DNA from: Leptospiraceae bacterium UBA2033
GTDB lineage: Bacteria; Spirochaetota; Leptospiria; Leptospirales; Leptospiraceae
DNA: 18,646 bases
Assembly: GCA_002333425.1 (NCBI GenBank)
Contig: DDBL01000118.1
Coordinates: forward strand, 34,538 to 53,183
Direction of reading: 5' to 3'
Positions 7,436 to 14,233 of this stretch are shown piece by piece. The notes under the pieces are model-generated. The model was not told where the DNA came from. It saw only the letters and a list, made by a program, of their open reading frames with translations, and did not search any database. Each line of letters starts with the position of its first letter. Position 1 is the stretch's first letter. The position numbers were made by a program, and so were the translations under genes.

Positions 7436-8511
7436 TTGAGTTTGAAAATATCTATCATTTATATTGGGTTTTGCCTTGGGTTTCTTTTTTACTTTATTTG
7501 TATCGCAAACAATCGAAGGCATTTCTTTGGGTTTCAGAAAATATTTCCAAACGATTTACTAATTCGATTACAAAGTACAACTCTCTTCTAAAAATCAAAC
7601 TCCACTTATTTTATTTGTTTTTGCTGGGTTTACTCTTGATTATCTCCGCCGCAGGTCCATACCGAGAAGGACTTGTAGAGGACGTTTCAGGGAAAGGGAA
7701 AATTATTTTAGTATTAGACGGATCTTTTAGTATGCTTGCAGGAGATACTAGTCCTCATCCGGTTACTTCTAAGTATCCACAGGATCGATTCGCCGAAGCA
7801 CAGACTTTTTGTGAAGAGTTAATTGATGAAAATCCTGATTTTGCTTATGGGCTGATTAGCTTTAGCGGCAAACCAGCAATACACTCAATGCCGACCAATG
7901 ATATTATCACTATCAAAACTTTTATCCACACTTTACTAGTTCATAATTTTGAAACTACTGGATCTAGTTTTAAATCTGCGTTACAGGAAATACTCAGACA
8001 AGTCTATGAAACAGAGGGAAGAATACAAGTTATCCTCTTGAGTGACGGAGAAGTCCCTGAAGATAAAGAAGAAAATTTGACCGAAGAAATTGAGCTGTTA
8101 AAACGCAATAATGTTACAGTTCATACTGTCGGAGTGGGGACTAACTCTCCGGGCGGCTCTGTGAATTTTTATGTTTCGTATACCGAAGAAGAGAAAAAAG
8201 CTTTAGAAAGTGAATCCACGGACGATTCTACTGGAACAAAAAAGAAAGAAGTAGACCAAAAAATTATCAAGAATATAAAAACTTATCGAGAAGACAAACT
8301 TCTTCGCAATTTAGCAAAAGAAACTGGTGGACATTATATCGTTATCGAAAAAAAACAATGGGTAAAAGATTTAATTCCCTTTATCAAAGACACTGGCTCT
8401 CGAAACAAATCCAAAATCAAAACTAGCGGCAAAGAAGACTTATCCGTATTTTTTCTTATCGCATTTTTAGTTGGATTCTTGTTTGATGGACTTTATTTAT
8501 TTAGAAAGTAA
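7432..8511 (+). CDS. batB: BatB, membrane-anchored VWA protein
   Basis: This 359-residue protein resembles BatA in layout, with N-terminal helices at about 8-24 and 57-74, a VWA domain (about 90-335) and a C-terminal helix (about 337-355). The metal-ion site reads D96-G-S98-F-S100, T176 in TTGSSF and D205 in LLSDGE, so it should still bind a divalent ion. A charged insertion (about 242-285, many Glu, Lys and Ser) sits late in the VWA domain. The start at ATG 7432 is chosen over an in-frame TTG at 7390 because AGGAGA lies exactly 8 nt before it and it forms the ATGA overlap with batA. BatA and BatB are known to form a complex in other bacteria. Confidence 0.92.
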   Translation: MIEFENIYHLYWVLPWVSFLLYLYRKQSKAFLWVSENISKRFTNSITKYNSLLKIKLHLFYLFLLGLLLIISAAGPYREGLVEDVSGKGKIILVLDGSFSMLAGDTSPHPVTSKYPQDRFAEAQTFCEELIDENPDFAYGLISFSGKPAIHSMPTNDIITIKTFIHTLLVHNFETTGSSFKSALQEILRQVYETEGRIQVILLSDGEVPEDKEENLTEEIELLKRNNVTVHTVGVGTNSPGGSVNFYVSYTEEEKKALESESTDDSTGTKKKEVDQKIIKNIKTYREDKLLRNLAKETGGHYIVIEKKQWVKDLIPFIKDTGSRNKSKIKTSGKEDLSVFFLIAFLVGFLFDGLYLFRK

Positions 8512-8564
8512 AAATTGGAAAGAATTGTAGTTGATTAGAATGAGATAGGAAGTAGTTTTACAAT

Positions 8565-9911
8565 ATGAATTTCATTAACTCTTTTTATAAAAAAATTTTA
8601 CCTAGTTGCGTTTTATTTTTTTTAATTATAAATTGCGAATACTACAAGGCGTATAAATACAACGAAGAAGGAATTAAAGAGTTAAATGAAACAAAATTAG
8701 AAGACTCCAAAACTTCTTTTTACAAAAGTATTTCTTATTCTTATAAATCTTATATCCCTACTTACAACATTGGAAATACATTACTACAAGAAGATGATTT
8801 TCCTGCGGCTCATGAAAAATTCCAAGAGGCAATCGAAGCAAATCCAGAATTCAAAGAAGCACTTTACAATGATGGTCAGGCTCTTTACTTTTGGGGCAAA
8901 AAGGAAGTAAACCCTGAGACTTGTAATACTGAGCGAGCAAAAGTTTTATGGGAACAGGCAGCGAATCGTTTTAAGGAAACGGCTGATTTACAAAATGCGG
9001 GTGATTATAGAAAACCTTCTTTAGACAATGCAAAATTTATCGAATCAGAAATAACAAAGCTCGATCTACTAAAAGAAAATGGTTGTCAAAATCAAAATAT
9101 CCAGTCGGAAGAAAAGGAAAACCAAGAATCTGACTCAGGAGAAAAGAAAGACGACCAAAAGAATCAATCCGAGAATAACCAAGCAAATAACCAGGATAAT
9201 CCGCAAGACAAAAAAGATTCTGAGGATAAAGACAAATCTGGCAAAGACGGTAAGGAATCTAAGGATAAAAAAGATTCAGGTAAAGACGGAAAGAATTCCA
9301 AGGACAAAGATAAATCCGATAAAGATGGAAAAGATTCTAAAGACAAAGATAAATCCGGTAAAGATGGAAAAGATTCTAAAGACAAAGATAAGTCCGGTAA
9401 AGACGGAAAAGATTCAAAGGACAAAGATAAGTCTGGTAAAGATGGAAAAGATTCAGAGGATAAAGATAAATCTGGCAAAGACGGAAAGGATTCCAAGGAC
9501 AAAGATAAATCTGGTAAAGATGGAAAAGATGGAAAAGATTCAGAGGATAAAGATAAGCCTGGTAAAGATGGAAAAGATTCAAAGGACAAAGATAAATCTG
9601 GTAAAGACGGAAAGGATTCTAAAGACAAAGATAAATCCGATAAAGATGGAAAGGATTCAGGGCAAGGAGATGATTCTGAAGACGATAAAAATAATCAGTC
9701 TGGAGATAATGGCTATTTGCCGGCAGATGATGGCGGAAGTCCAAAACCCGTTCTAACTCCAGAAGAACAAAAACGCTTAAAAAAAGAAATGGAGCGAGTT
9801 CAAAAAAGATCTGGAGAAAGCAAAAGTCATAAACGTTCTCGCCACCAACAAGATAGAACAATTAAAGACCAAGAAGAATTAGAAAGAGGCTTAAAAGAAG
9901 CCTTGTGGTAA
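8565..9911 (+). CDS. batC: BatC-type TPR lipoprotein with a long Lys/Asp/Ser/Gly repeat
   Basis: This 448-residue protein has four parts. A signal peptide ends in a lipobox (LIINC, C24), suggesting a periplasm-facing lipoprotein. A TPR-like helical region (about 30-165) includes an AHEKFQEAIEANPEFKEAL repeat. A disordered polyampholyte stretch follows (about 180-385), with the 13-residue repeat KDSKDKDKSGKDG at 217-362. A basic helical tail of about 60 residues closes the protein. BatC in this operon position is normally a TPR protein; the long repeat is the unusual part. The gene starts 53 nt after batB, with AGGAAG about 12 nt before the ATG, so it is less tightly coupled than the genes upstream. 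It ends 2 nt from a convergent gene, leaving no room for a separate terminator. Confidence 0.85.
   Translation: MNFINSFYKKILPSCVLFFLIINCEYYKAYKYNEEGIKELNETKLEDSKTSFYKSISYSYKSYIPTYNIGNTLLQEDDFPAAHEKFQEAIEANPEFKEALYNDGQALYFWGKKEVNPETCNTERAKVLWEQAANRFKETADLQNAGDYRKPSLDNAKFIESEITKLDLLKENGCQNQNIQSEEKENQESDSGEKKDDQKNQSENNQANNQDNPQDKKDSEDKDKSGKDGKESKDKKDSGKDGKNSKDKDKSDKDGKDSKDKDKSGKDGKDSKDKDKSGKDGKDSKDKDKSGKDGKDSEDKDKSGKDGKDSKDKDKSGKDGKDGKDSEDKDKPGKDGKDSKDKDKSGKDGKDSKDKDKSDKDGKDSGQGDDSEDDKNNQSGDNGYLPADDGGSPKPVLTPEEQKRLKKEMERVQKRSGESKSHKRSRHQQDRTIKDQEELERGLKEALW
9213..9650 (+). repeat. In-frame 39-bp tandem repeat inside batC (11 units)
   Basis: Eleven consecutive 39-bp units encode KDSKDKDKSGKDG with small changes (S to G/E/N, G to D, one S to P). 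A 9-bp KDG insertion interrupts the array after unit 8. The unit length is a multiple of three, so copy-number change preserves the frame. Units 4-6 encode identical peptides but differ at synonymous positions, so the array is not freshly duplicated. The same periodicity opens long false reading frames on both strands. Confidence 0.93.
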
Positions 9912-9913
9912 GA

Positions 9914-10414
9914 CTACTCTTTTGCGCCAGCTCGTTTTAAAAGTTTAATCATTACATCATTTCGCCAGAGTTTTGCTAGGCTAAGGGCTGTTACCCCTGA
10001 CTTTGTTTTTACGTTTACGTCTGCGCCATTCTCAATTAGAATTTCTACAACATCTTCATGATCGGAATCTGCAGCAAAGATAAGTGGAGTCCAACCTTCC
10101 GTTCCTTCTGGTCTGGTCATATTTCCTTTCCAATCGTCTTGTGAGTTAATTTCTGCTCCACTTTCAATCAAAAGCCGGACTATTTCTTTTTTTCCACGCG
10201 ATGCAGCCCACATGATTGCAGTGCGACTTGGAGTTTTTCCATACCCAGTTTTGGCATTTACCTTTGCTCCATTTGATAAATGATGTTTCACTGATTTAAT
10301 ATCACCTACCATACAAGCTTCAATTAAATCTTCAGCAATATCCTCTGCTGACTCTTGCGCTGAAATTCCAAACGAAATAAATAAAATGAACAATATACGT
10401 ACTAGTAGAAACAT
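9914..10414 (-). CDS. Exported ankyrin-repeat protein
   Basis: This 166-residue protein has a clear signal peptide (1-19, probable cleavage at ISA/QE), so it is predicted to be periplasmic. About four ankyrin repeats follow (roughly 26-58, 62-93, 104-138 and 139-165), recognisable from GWTPLIFAADSDHEDVVEILIENGADVN and related units. The ATG at 10414 is preceded by AGAGGA about 6 nt upstream. It is convergent with batC, with only 2 nt between the two stop codons. Ankyrin repeats bind proteins; the partner is unknown. Small periplasmic ankyrin proteins are sometimes associated with oxidative-stress functions, which would fit the Bat neighbourhood, but that is speculation. Confidence 0.88.
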   Translation of the reverse strand: MFLLVRILFILFISFGISAQESAEDIAEDLIEACMVGDIKSVKHHLSNGAKVNAKTGYGKTPSRTAIMWAASRGKKEIVRLLIESGAEINSQDDWKGNMTRPEGTEGWTPLIFAADSDHEDVVEILIENGADVNVKTKSGVTALSLAKLWRNDVMIKLLKRAGAKE

Positions 10415-10507
10415 AGTAATCCTCTAAAATGATATTTTGAAAAATTTTCTGTTCTCATTCTCTCAGGGCAAGTAGTTTTTTGGGAGTCAAGAAATTATAT
10501 ATTCGTC

Positions 10508-10536
10508 GTAGAGACAGGTTTCAAACCTGTCTCTAC
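10508..10536. repeat. Perfect 29-nt palindromic repeat, GTAGAGACAGGTTT family
   Basis: GTAGAGACAGGTTT (10508-10521) is followed by a single C and its exact reverse complement (10523-10536), a 14-bp perfect stem. Sequences of this kind recur in many unrelated bacterial genomes. It lies between the ankyrin gene (minus strand) and the Omp85 remnant (plus strand). A small second hairpin, CAACC-CGAC-GGTTG, follows at 10567-10580. The stem could act as a transcription barrier in either direction. Confidence 0.6.
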
Positions 10537-10615
10537 TCGTACGATGATGTAATCGAAATATACCGGCAACCCGACGGTTGGAAATTCGCTTTCTGGGAAA
10601 GGGTAATGAAATAAT

Positions 10616-11682
10616 TTGTGTTCTGTGGTTTATGCAGTTGTCCTTTTTCTATTTTGTATTCTTTCATCGTACGCGGAAGAAATTCATCCTGATACAAAAA
10701 AGAAATTACCATTTCATTTAGATGAATCTAGAAAAATTGAAGAAGAAGAATTAAAATCAAAACGAGAAGGTTCATTTATCACAGGGCTTCCTTCTATTAG
10801 CTCTGATCCTGTAACTGGAATTTGGTATGGGGCAGGCATTGATCTTCCTTTCTTTAAAGACACGCCTTATAGAATCAATTTATACGGTTTTTACGATAGA
10901 AATTTACGAGGACAATACTTTGGAGTAGGTGAATCCACACTGAAACCACTTTCTTATCATCCGAGAAATGATGTTTCACAACCACTGATTACAAATGCAG
11001 AATTCGACAAACGTGAAGAAGCACTTTCTTATCGAAGACCAAATCGATCTGCACTTGGAAGTGATTACGTTACCGATCAAAGATACAATGAGTATGATGC
11101 GGAAAATTCTGGTTTTACTTTGAATGTAGATAGAACTTTTTGGGGAGCGTTTCGTTTTGCGCTCGGTGCAGATGTCTCACGAATGATTGTAAGAGCTTAT
11201 GATGGAAAAATTATGAAAGCGAAAGATCCATACTTTGGTGAAACAGATTTTTCTTTTATCAATGTAATTCTTCCTACACCCAATGCAAAAACAAAACTTA
11301 CAGAAGATAAAGAAGCAGAAAAGATAAATGGATACAATGGTGGTTATACAAATTATCTTAAAACAGGAATTGCTTATGACTCAAGAGACTTCGAACCGAA
11401 TCCACGCAAAGGAATTTTTGCTGAAATCAATTTTATAAAGTCATCTAGAGCTTGGGGATCGGATTTTGATTTTCAAAGAGGATTCGTTCAAGGAAAATTT
11501 TTCTATCTTCTCTTGCCAAAAGTATTTTCTGAGTTCATTTTAGCAGGAAGAGTTGCATTCACGCGTATAACAGGCACTATCCCCTTTTATTTATTTGGAA
11601 TCAATCAACTGTAATTTCTCTCGACTATGCAGTATCGCGTGAAGACAAACAGTTTTTTATGAATTTGAATCATAGTTTTTAA
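10616..11682 (+). pseudogene. Omp85/BamA-TamA-like outer-membrane barrel, internally deleted and frameshifted
   Basis: The 5' part (10616-11614, 332 codons) has a signal peptide ending SSYA/EE and then beta-barrel sequence of the type seen in POTRA-less Omp85-related proteins of leptospires. It breaks off after TGTIPFY and runs into TAA at 11612. The reading frame one base back (-1) continues with WNQSTVISLDYAVSRED and ends NLNHSF at TAA 11680-11682, a typical aromatic-terminated last barrel strand. The region between the two halves, which in the family holds the loop-6 RGY/RGF motif, is missing. I infer a deletion of very roughly 80-90 codons plus loss of frame. The start is also weak: a TTG at 10616 with AAAGGG 12 nt upstream, while a nearby ATG (10606) reads only three codons. 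The gene is almost certainly non-functional. Confidence 0.75.
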
Positions 11683-11705
11683 CCTGTATTTTATTGATTC
11701 AAATT
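11662..11705. other. AT-rich stem-loop at the 3' end of the Omp85 remnant
   Basis: AATTTGAATCA (11662-11672) and TGATTCAAATT (11695-11705) are perfect 11-bp inverted arms with a 22-nt spacer. They overlap the last codons and stop of the pseudogene. The stem is low in GC and no T run follows, so it may be a relic terminator or an RNA-processing hairpin. Confidence 0.35.
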
Positions 11706-11725
11706 GATATGGCAAAAAATTTCAA

Positions 11726-11793
11726 GATTACCACGGATGAACACAGATGGACACGGATAAAGTATTGAGGATTATTAAAAGCATCCGTGGTGA
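11726..11793. repeat. Dispersed inverted-repeat element, CCACGGATGAACACAGAT family
   Basis: The left arm (GATTACCACGGATGAACAC from 11726, continuing to about 11760) is matched by a short right arm. ACCACGGATG (11730-11739) is the exact reverse complement of 11782-11791. The left arm contains three imperfect internal copies of a C-A-C-x-G-A-T motif. It is a sister of the element at 12595-12760, differing by a G-to-C change at equivalent positions. Repeats of this type are scattered in many bacterial genomes. It sits just after the pseudogene. Confidence 0.6.
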
Positions 11794-12347
11794 AAAAATC
11801 GTTAAACAGTAAAATATCATTTTCCTATCATCCAAATCTATTTTTGATTCGTAAAGAAAGATTGTTAGAATGATTTTTTACTCTTAGCTTGTCATAAAGA
11901 TTGATTTTTATTTTGTATTGTATCTTTTTTACAACAAATTAGATGGTGATACAAAATAATTCTGTTAGTAAAAGTGTTTCGCAAAGAAAATTCTGTATGA
12001 GTTAGATTCAATTTACGATTCAAACTTTTATTCTGCTGATTGATTCTATATTTATTTAATCTGCGCATTAAAAAAAGCAATGTATGATATGATTTTAAAT
12101 TTTAAAAAACAAAAATCCTTCCAACTGAATGTATCTTAGAGCGAATAAACATGATTTATCTCTACTTAAATATATTTTAGTTAAAAAAAATTTTTAAAAT
12201 GCTCTTATGAAATAAATTTCATAATTAGTATTAATGAATTTTGTACTTTGTTGCGATATTCTTTGTAGAAGTAAAAAATATTTTGTAAAAAATAAAAAAA
12301 TACTTTACATAATTTCCTAGTCGTATTAATTATGTCACTAACATCTA
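11794..12347. other. AT-rich non-coding stretch with one clear dyad
   Basis: About 550 nt with no supportable gene. The longest open frame (11892-12080, minus strand) starts with TTG, lacks a ribosome-binding site and has a composition typical of translated AT-rich DNA. The only sharp structure is a 9-2-9 palindrome at 12205-12224 (arms TTATGAAAT and ATTTCATAA), about 180 nt upstream of the micro-protein gene. It resembles an operator in shape, but I can name no regulator. A TTTACA at about 12304 could be the -35 of a promoter for the micro-protein, without a convincing -10. Confidence 0.5.
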
Positions 12348-12397
12348 TTGGTCGGATTTAGAAAAAAATAAAAAAAGACCAAAATCCTAAATGGAGG
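12348..12397 (+). promoter_or_regulatory. Structured 5' leader with possible pseudoknot next to the ribosome-binding site
   Basis: Two 6-bp complementary pairs are interleaved. TTGGTC (12348-12353) pairs with GACCAA (12377-12382), and ATTTAG (12356-12361) pairs with CTAAAT (12387-12392). The order A-B-A'-B' makes an H-type pseudoknot possible, with an A-rich 15-nt connector. The second stem ends directly against the GGAGG Shine-Dalgarno (12393-12397). An alternative helix, GGATTT with AAATCC, overlaps both. Whether any of these forms in RNA cannot be told by eye. Confidence 0.3.
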
Positions 12398-12405
12398 CTA
12401 CATCA

Positions 12406-12480
12406 ATGGTTGCAAAAAAGAAAGCTGCTGCTAAGAAAAAACCTGCTGCAAAAAAGAAACCTGCTGCAAAAAAGAAGTAA
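12406..12480 (+). CDS. 24-residue Lys/Ala/Pro micro-protein resembling a histone H1 tail
   Basis: The ORF runs ATG 12406 to TAA 12480 and encodes only Met, Val, Lys, Ala and Pro: MVAKKKAAA followed by two PAAKKK-type units, giving 12 lysines in 24 residues. GGAGG lies 8 nt upstream, an ideal Shine-Dalgarno, and a strong terminator follows 42 nt after the stop, so it looks like a dedicated transcription unit. An in-frame ATG at 12391 would add five residues but has no ribosome-binding site. The composition is that of histone-H1-like C-terminal tails, as in chlamydial and other bacterial H1-like proteins. Nucleic-acid binding is therefore the natural inference. Free peptides this short are unusual. 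It could also be the surviving tail of a longer protein, but the start and ribosome-binding site argue against that. Confidence 0.65.
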   Translation: MVAKKKAAAKKKPAAKKKPAAKKK

Positions 12481-12522
12481 TTAAACTTCTTTAAAAAAAA
12501 TAGATCAATTTTTTTTAAAACT

Positions 12523-12547
12523 AAACCCGCTTAACGGCGGGTTTTTT
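12523..12547 (+). terminator. Rho-independent terminator after the micro-protein
   Basis: AAACCCGC (12523-12530) pairs perfectly with GCGGGTTT (12537-12544) around a 6-nt loop, and a run of six T (12542-12547) forms the end of the stem and the tail. It is the clearest terminator in the window. An A run lies upstream, so it could also work, less well, on the other strand. Confidence 0.88.
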
Positions 12548-12594
12548 ATTACCCACACACACCAAAAAACCCTGATTTTATTGGTTGATTTGAA

Positions 12595-12760
12595 GATTAC
12601 CACCGATGAACACCGAGAGCACCGATAACAAAGCGATGTCCATTAGATTAAGTATATTCTTTTGCGTTTCTTAACGTGCGTCGTTTAATTCCATATTATT
12701 CAACCCCCATGACCATAATAAAAACAATCGTTCTTTTATCGGTGTTCATCGGTGGTATTC
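12595..12760. repeat. Dispersed inverted-repeat element, CCACCGATGAACACCGA family, overlapping the cutA 3' end
   Basis: TACCACCGATGAACACCGA (12598-12616) is repeated exactly in inverted orientation at 12739-12757. The arms flank about 120 nt of non-coding DNA. The left arm continues with GAGCACCGATAA, the same layout as the element at 11726. The right arm lies inside cutA and supplies its last codons and stop. No ORF lies within the element. Confidence 0.7.
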
Positions 12761-13074
12761 TTTTTCAACCCGGATTCCAACCATTTTATGTATTCTTCAT
12801 TACCATTTTGAATTGGAATAGATAAAATACAGGGAGTCGTATACGAATGAATCTTCTTTACATGAAAAATAATTTCATTAAAGAGAGATTCATTTGTTTT
12901 TGCGATTAGAATAACTTCTTCTGATACTTCTAATTGACCTTTCCATTCATAAATGGAAGTCATTTGCTCTAAAATATTTACACAGCCTGCAAGTTTTGAG
13001 GTAACAAGTGATTTACCAATCAGAATTGCTTCTTCTTTGTTCTTACAAGTAATATAAACAAAAATTAAATTCAT
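12736..13074 (-). CDS. cutA: CutA1 family protein (divalent-cation tolerance)
   Basis: CutA1 proteins are small trimeric proteins first linked to copper tolerance; their biochemical role is still unclear. At 112 residues the length is normal. Family motifs are present: VYITCKNKEEA (6-16), KLAGCVNI (27-34), IYEWKGQLEVSEEVILIAKT (41-60) and HSYTTPCILSIPI (76-88). The fold should be complete by about residue 104. The tail NTTDEHR and the stop are encoded by the dispersed repeat at 12739-12760, so the native C-terminus has been replaced or extended. The gene starts 7 nt after the PstS-like gene stops, on the same strand, and has no clear ribosome-binding site, which suggests co-translation from that message. 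Confidence 0.9.
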   Translation of the reverse strand: MNLIFVYITCKNKEEAILIGKSLVTSKLAGCVNILEQMTSIYEWKGQLEVSEEVILIAKTNESLFNEIIFHVKKIHSYTTPCILSIPIQNGNEEYIKWLESGLKKNTTDEHR

Positions 13075-13081
13075 AATTCGA

Positions 13082-13978
13082 TTACTTTGCTTTTACTTCC
13101 ACCTCAGGCAGAGTAGATCTTAGATAACCACTTTGTAAAACTCCTTTTTGTCCAGGTTCACTCAGTATATATTTTACAAACTCATCAACTTTATTTCCTG
13201 CTTTATCAGATTTATAAAAAAGTTTTAACGCACGCGAGAGTTTGTATTTTCTTTGAATGATATTTTCAATTGTAGGAAGAACTGGCTCTTCTTCTTTCGT
13301 TCTAGAGTATTTTAAAAGCTTTAATTTACTTTTGAAATGCGCAATTCCCATTCCCATATAAGCAATGGAGTCAGGATTTTTATTTACAAAGTCTATAATT
13401 TCTTCATTGTTAATCAGTACATTTGCTTCTTTTGAATAATCATTTTGTTTGTTTTTAAAATAATGACTCTGCCCTAAATCAAGTTGTCTTACAACATGTT
13501 CTTTTATGTAGTGCGCAGTTCCTGAATAACTGTCTCTCACTACAACTTGAATTGGTTTGTCTAAACCACCGACTTCTTTCCAGTTCTTTATTTTGCCTGT
13601 AAATATATCTGATGCTTGTTCTAGTGTGATATTATCAATAGGATTATTCGGATGCACTATGAAAGCAGCGCCGTCATAGGCAACAACGAGTGATTCCAAT
13701 GTTTGATTACGATTTAGTTTTTCAAATTCAGCCTCTGTTAATTCTCTTGAGCTAAGAGCGATATCTGTTACTCCATTGATTAACTCGCTAATTCCTTCTC
13801 CAGAACCACCACCGCGCACATCAATCGAGTAATTAGTATACTCTTTCATAAAATTATTTGATACGAGTAAAATCATCGAGTGCATTGTCTCGGATCCTGT
13901 GATAACAACTTTTTCTTGCTTCTTACACTGTGTAAGTAAAATGCTAAGAACTAATAAAATACTATAAGTAAATTTCAT
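13082..13978 (-). CDS. PstS-like phosphate-binding lipoprotein
   Basis: This 298-residue substrate-binding protein of the PstS-like class begins with a lipoprotein signal (LLTQC, C18). Anion-binding motifs can be seen: GSETMHSM (28-35), RGGGSGEGI (55-63), DIALSSREL and RDSYSGTAHYIKEHV. Together these place it in the phosphate ABC-transporter binding-protein family. It should sit on the periplasmic face of the membrane and pass phosphate to a Pst permease or sense phosphate. No pstC, pstA or pstB is next to it, so it works with components encoded elsewhere or as a stand-alone binder. The ATG at 13978 is preceded by GGAGAAG about 6 nt upstream. Downstream cutA is probably co-transcribed. Confidence 0.88.
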   Translation of the reverse strand: MKFTYSILLVLSILLTQCKKQEKVVITGSETMHSMILLVSNNFMKEYTNYSIDVRGGGSGEGISELINGVTDIALSSRELTEAEFEKLNRNQTLESLVVAYDGAAFIVHPNNPIDNITLEQASDIFTGKIKNWKEVGGLDKPIQVVVRDSYSGTAHYIKEHVVRQLDLGQSHYFKNKQNDYSKEANVLINNEEIIDFVNKNPDSIAYMGMGIAHFKSKLKLLKYSRTKEEEPVLPTIENIIQRKYKLSRALKLFYKSDKAGNKVDEFVKYILSEPGQKGVLQSGYLRSTLPEVEVKAK

Positions 13979-14233
13979 GTAATCTTCTCCATTTAAAATG
14001 TTAGAGTTGTTGCGAAATAAAATTATTTTTTCAACTACTTTAGTTCACTAACAATCAATTATAATTCATTTCGTAAACCTAAGTTTATGAGTCAATAGTT
14101 ACATTTTAATTACAGGAATAAAGTAAATTCTAATTGATTGATTGTGTGTTATCAGTGTAATGAGCATTTAAGAATTATTAATTTAGGTTTTGTTTTGAAA
14201 AAAGTTTTTATCTCAATTAATTCTGGAGTTATC

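Noticed and set aside
9079..9861. Long open frames on both strands across the batC repeat.
   Set aside because: They are by-products of a 39-bp repeat whose length is a multiple of three. They have no ribosome-binding sites and low-complexity composition, and they lie within the coherent batC frame.
11892..12080. A 62-codon minus-strand frame in the AT-rich gap.
   Set aside because: It has a TTG start, no ribosome-binding site, no domain and composition typical of translated AT-rich DNA.
14052..14140. CAATCAATT (14052-14060) and AATTGATTG (14132-14140) as paired operator sites between the PstS-like gene and the PP2C gene.
   Set aside because: The arms are 71 nt apart, short and A/T-rich. 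Chance pairs of this kind are common at this base composition.
14138..14233. N-terminal extension of the PP2C sensor from a TTG start.
   Set aside because: There is no ribosome-binding site before the TTG, and the extension matches no domain. ATG 14234 has GGAG at good distance, directly before the first membrane helix.
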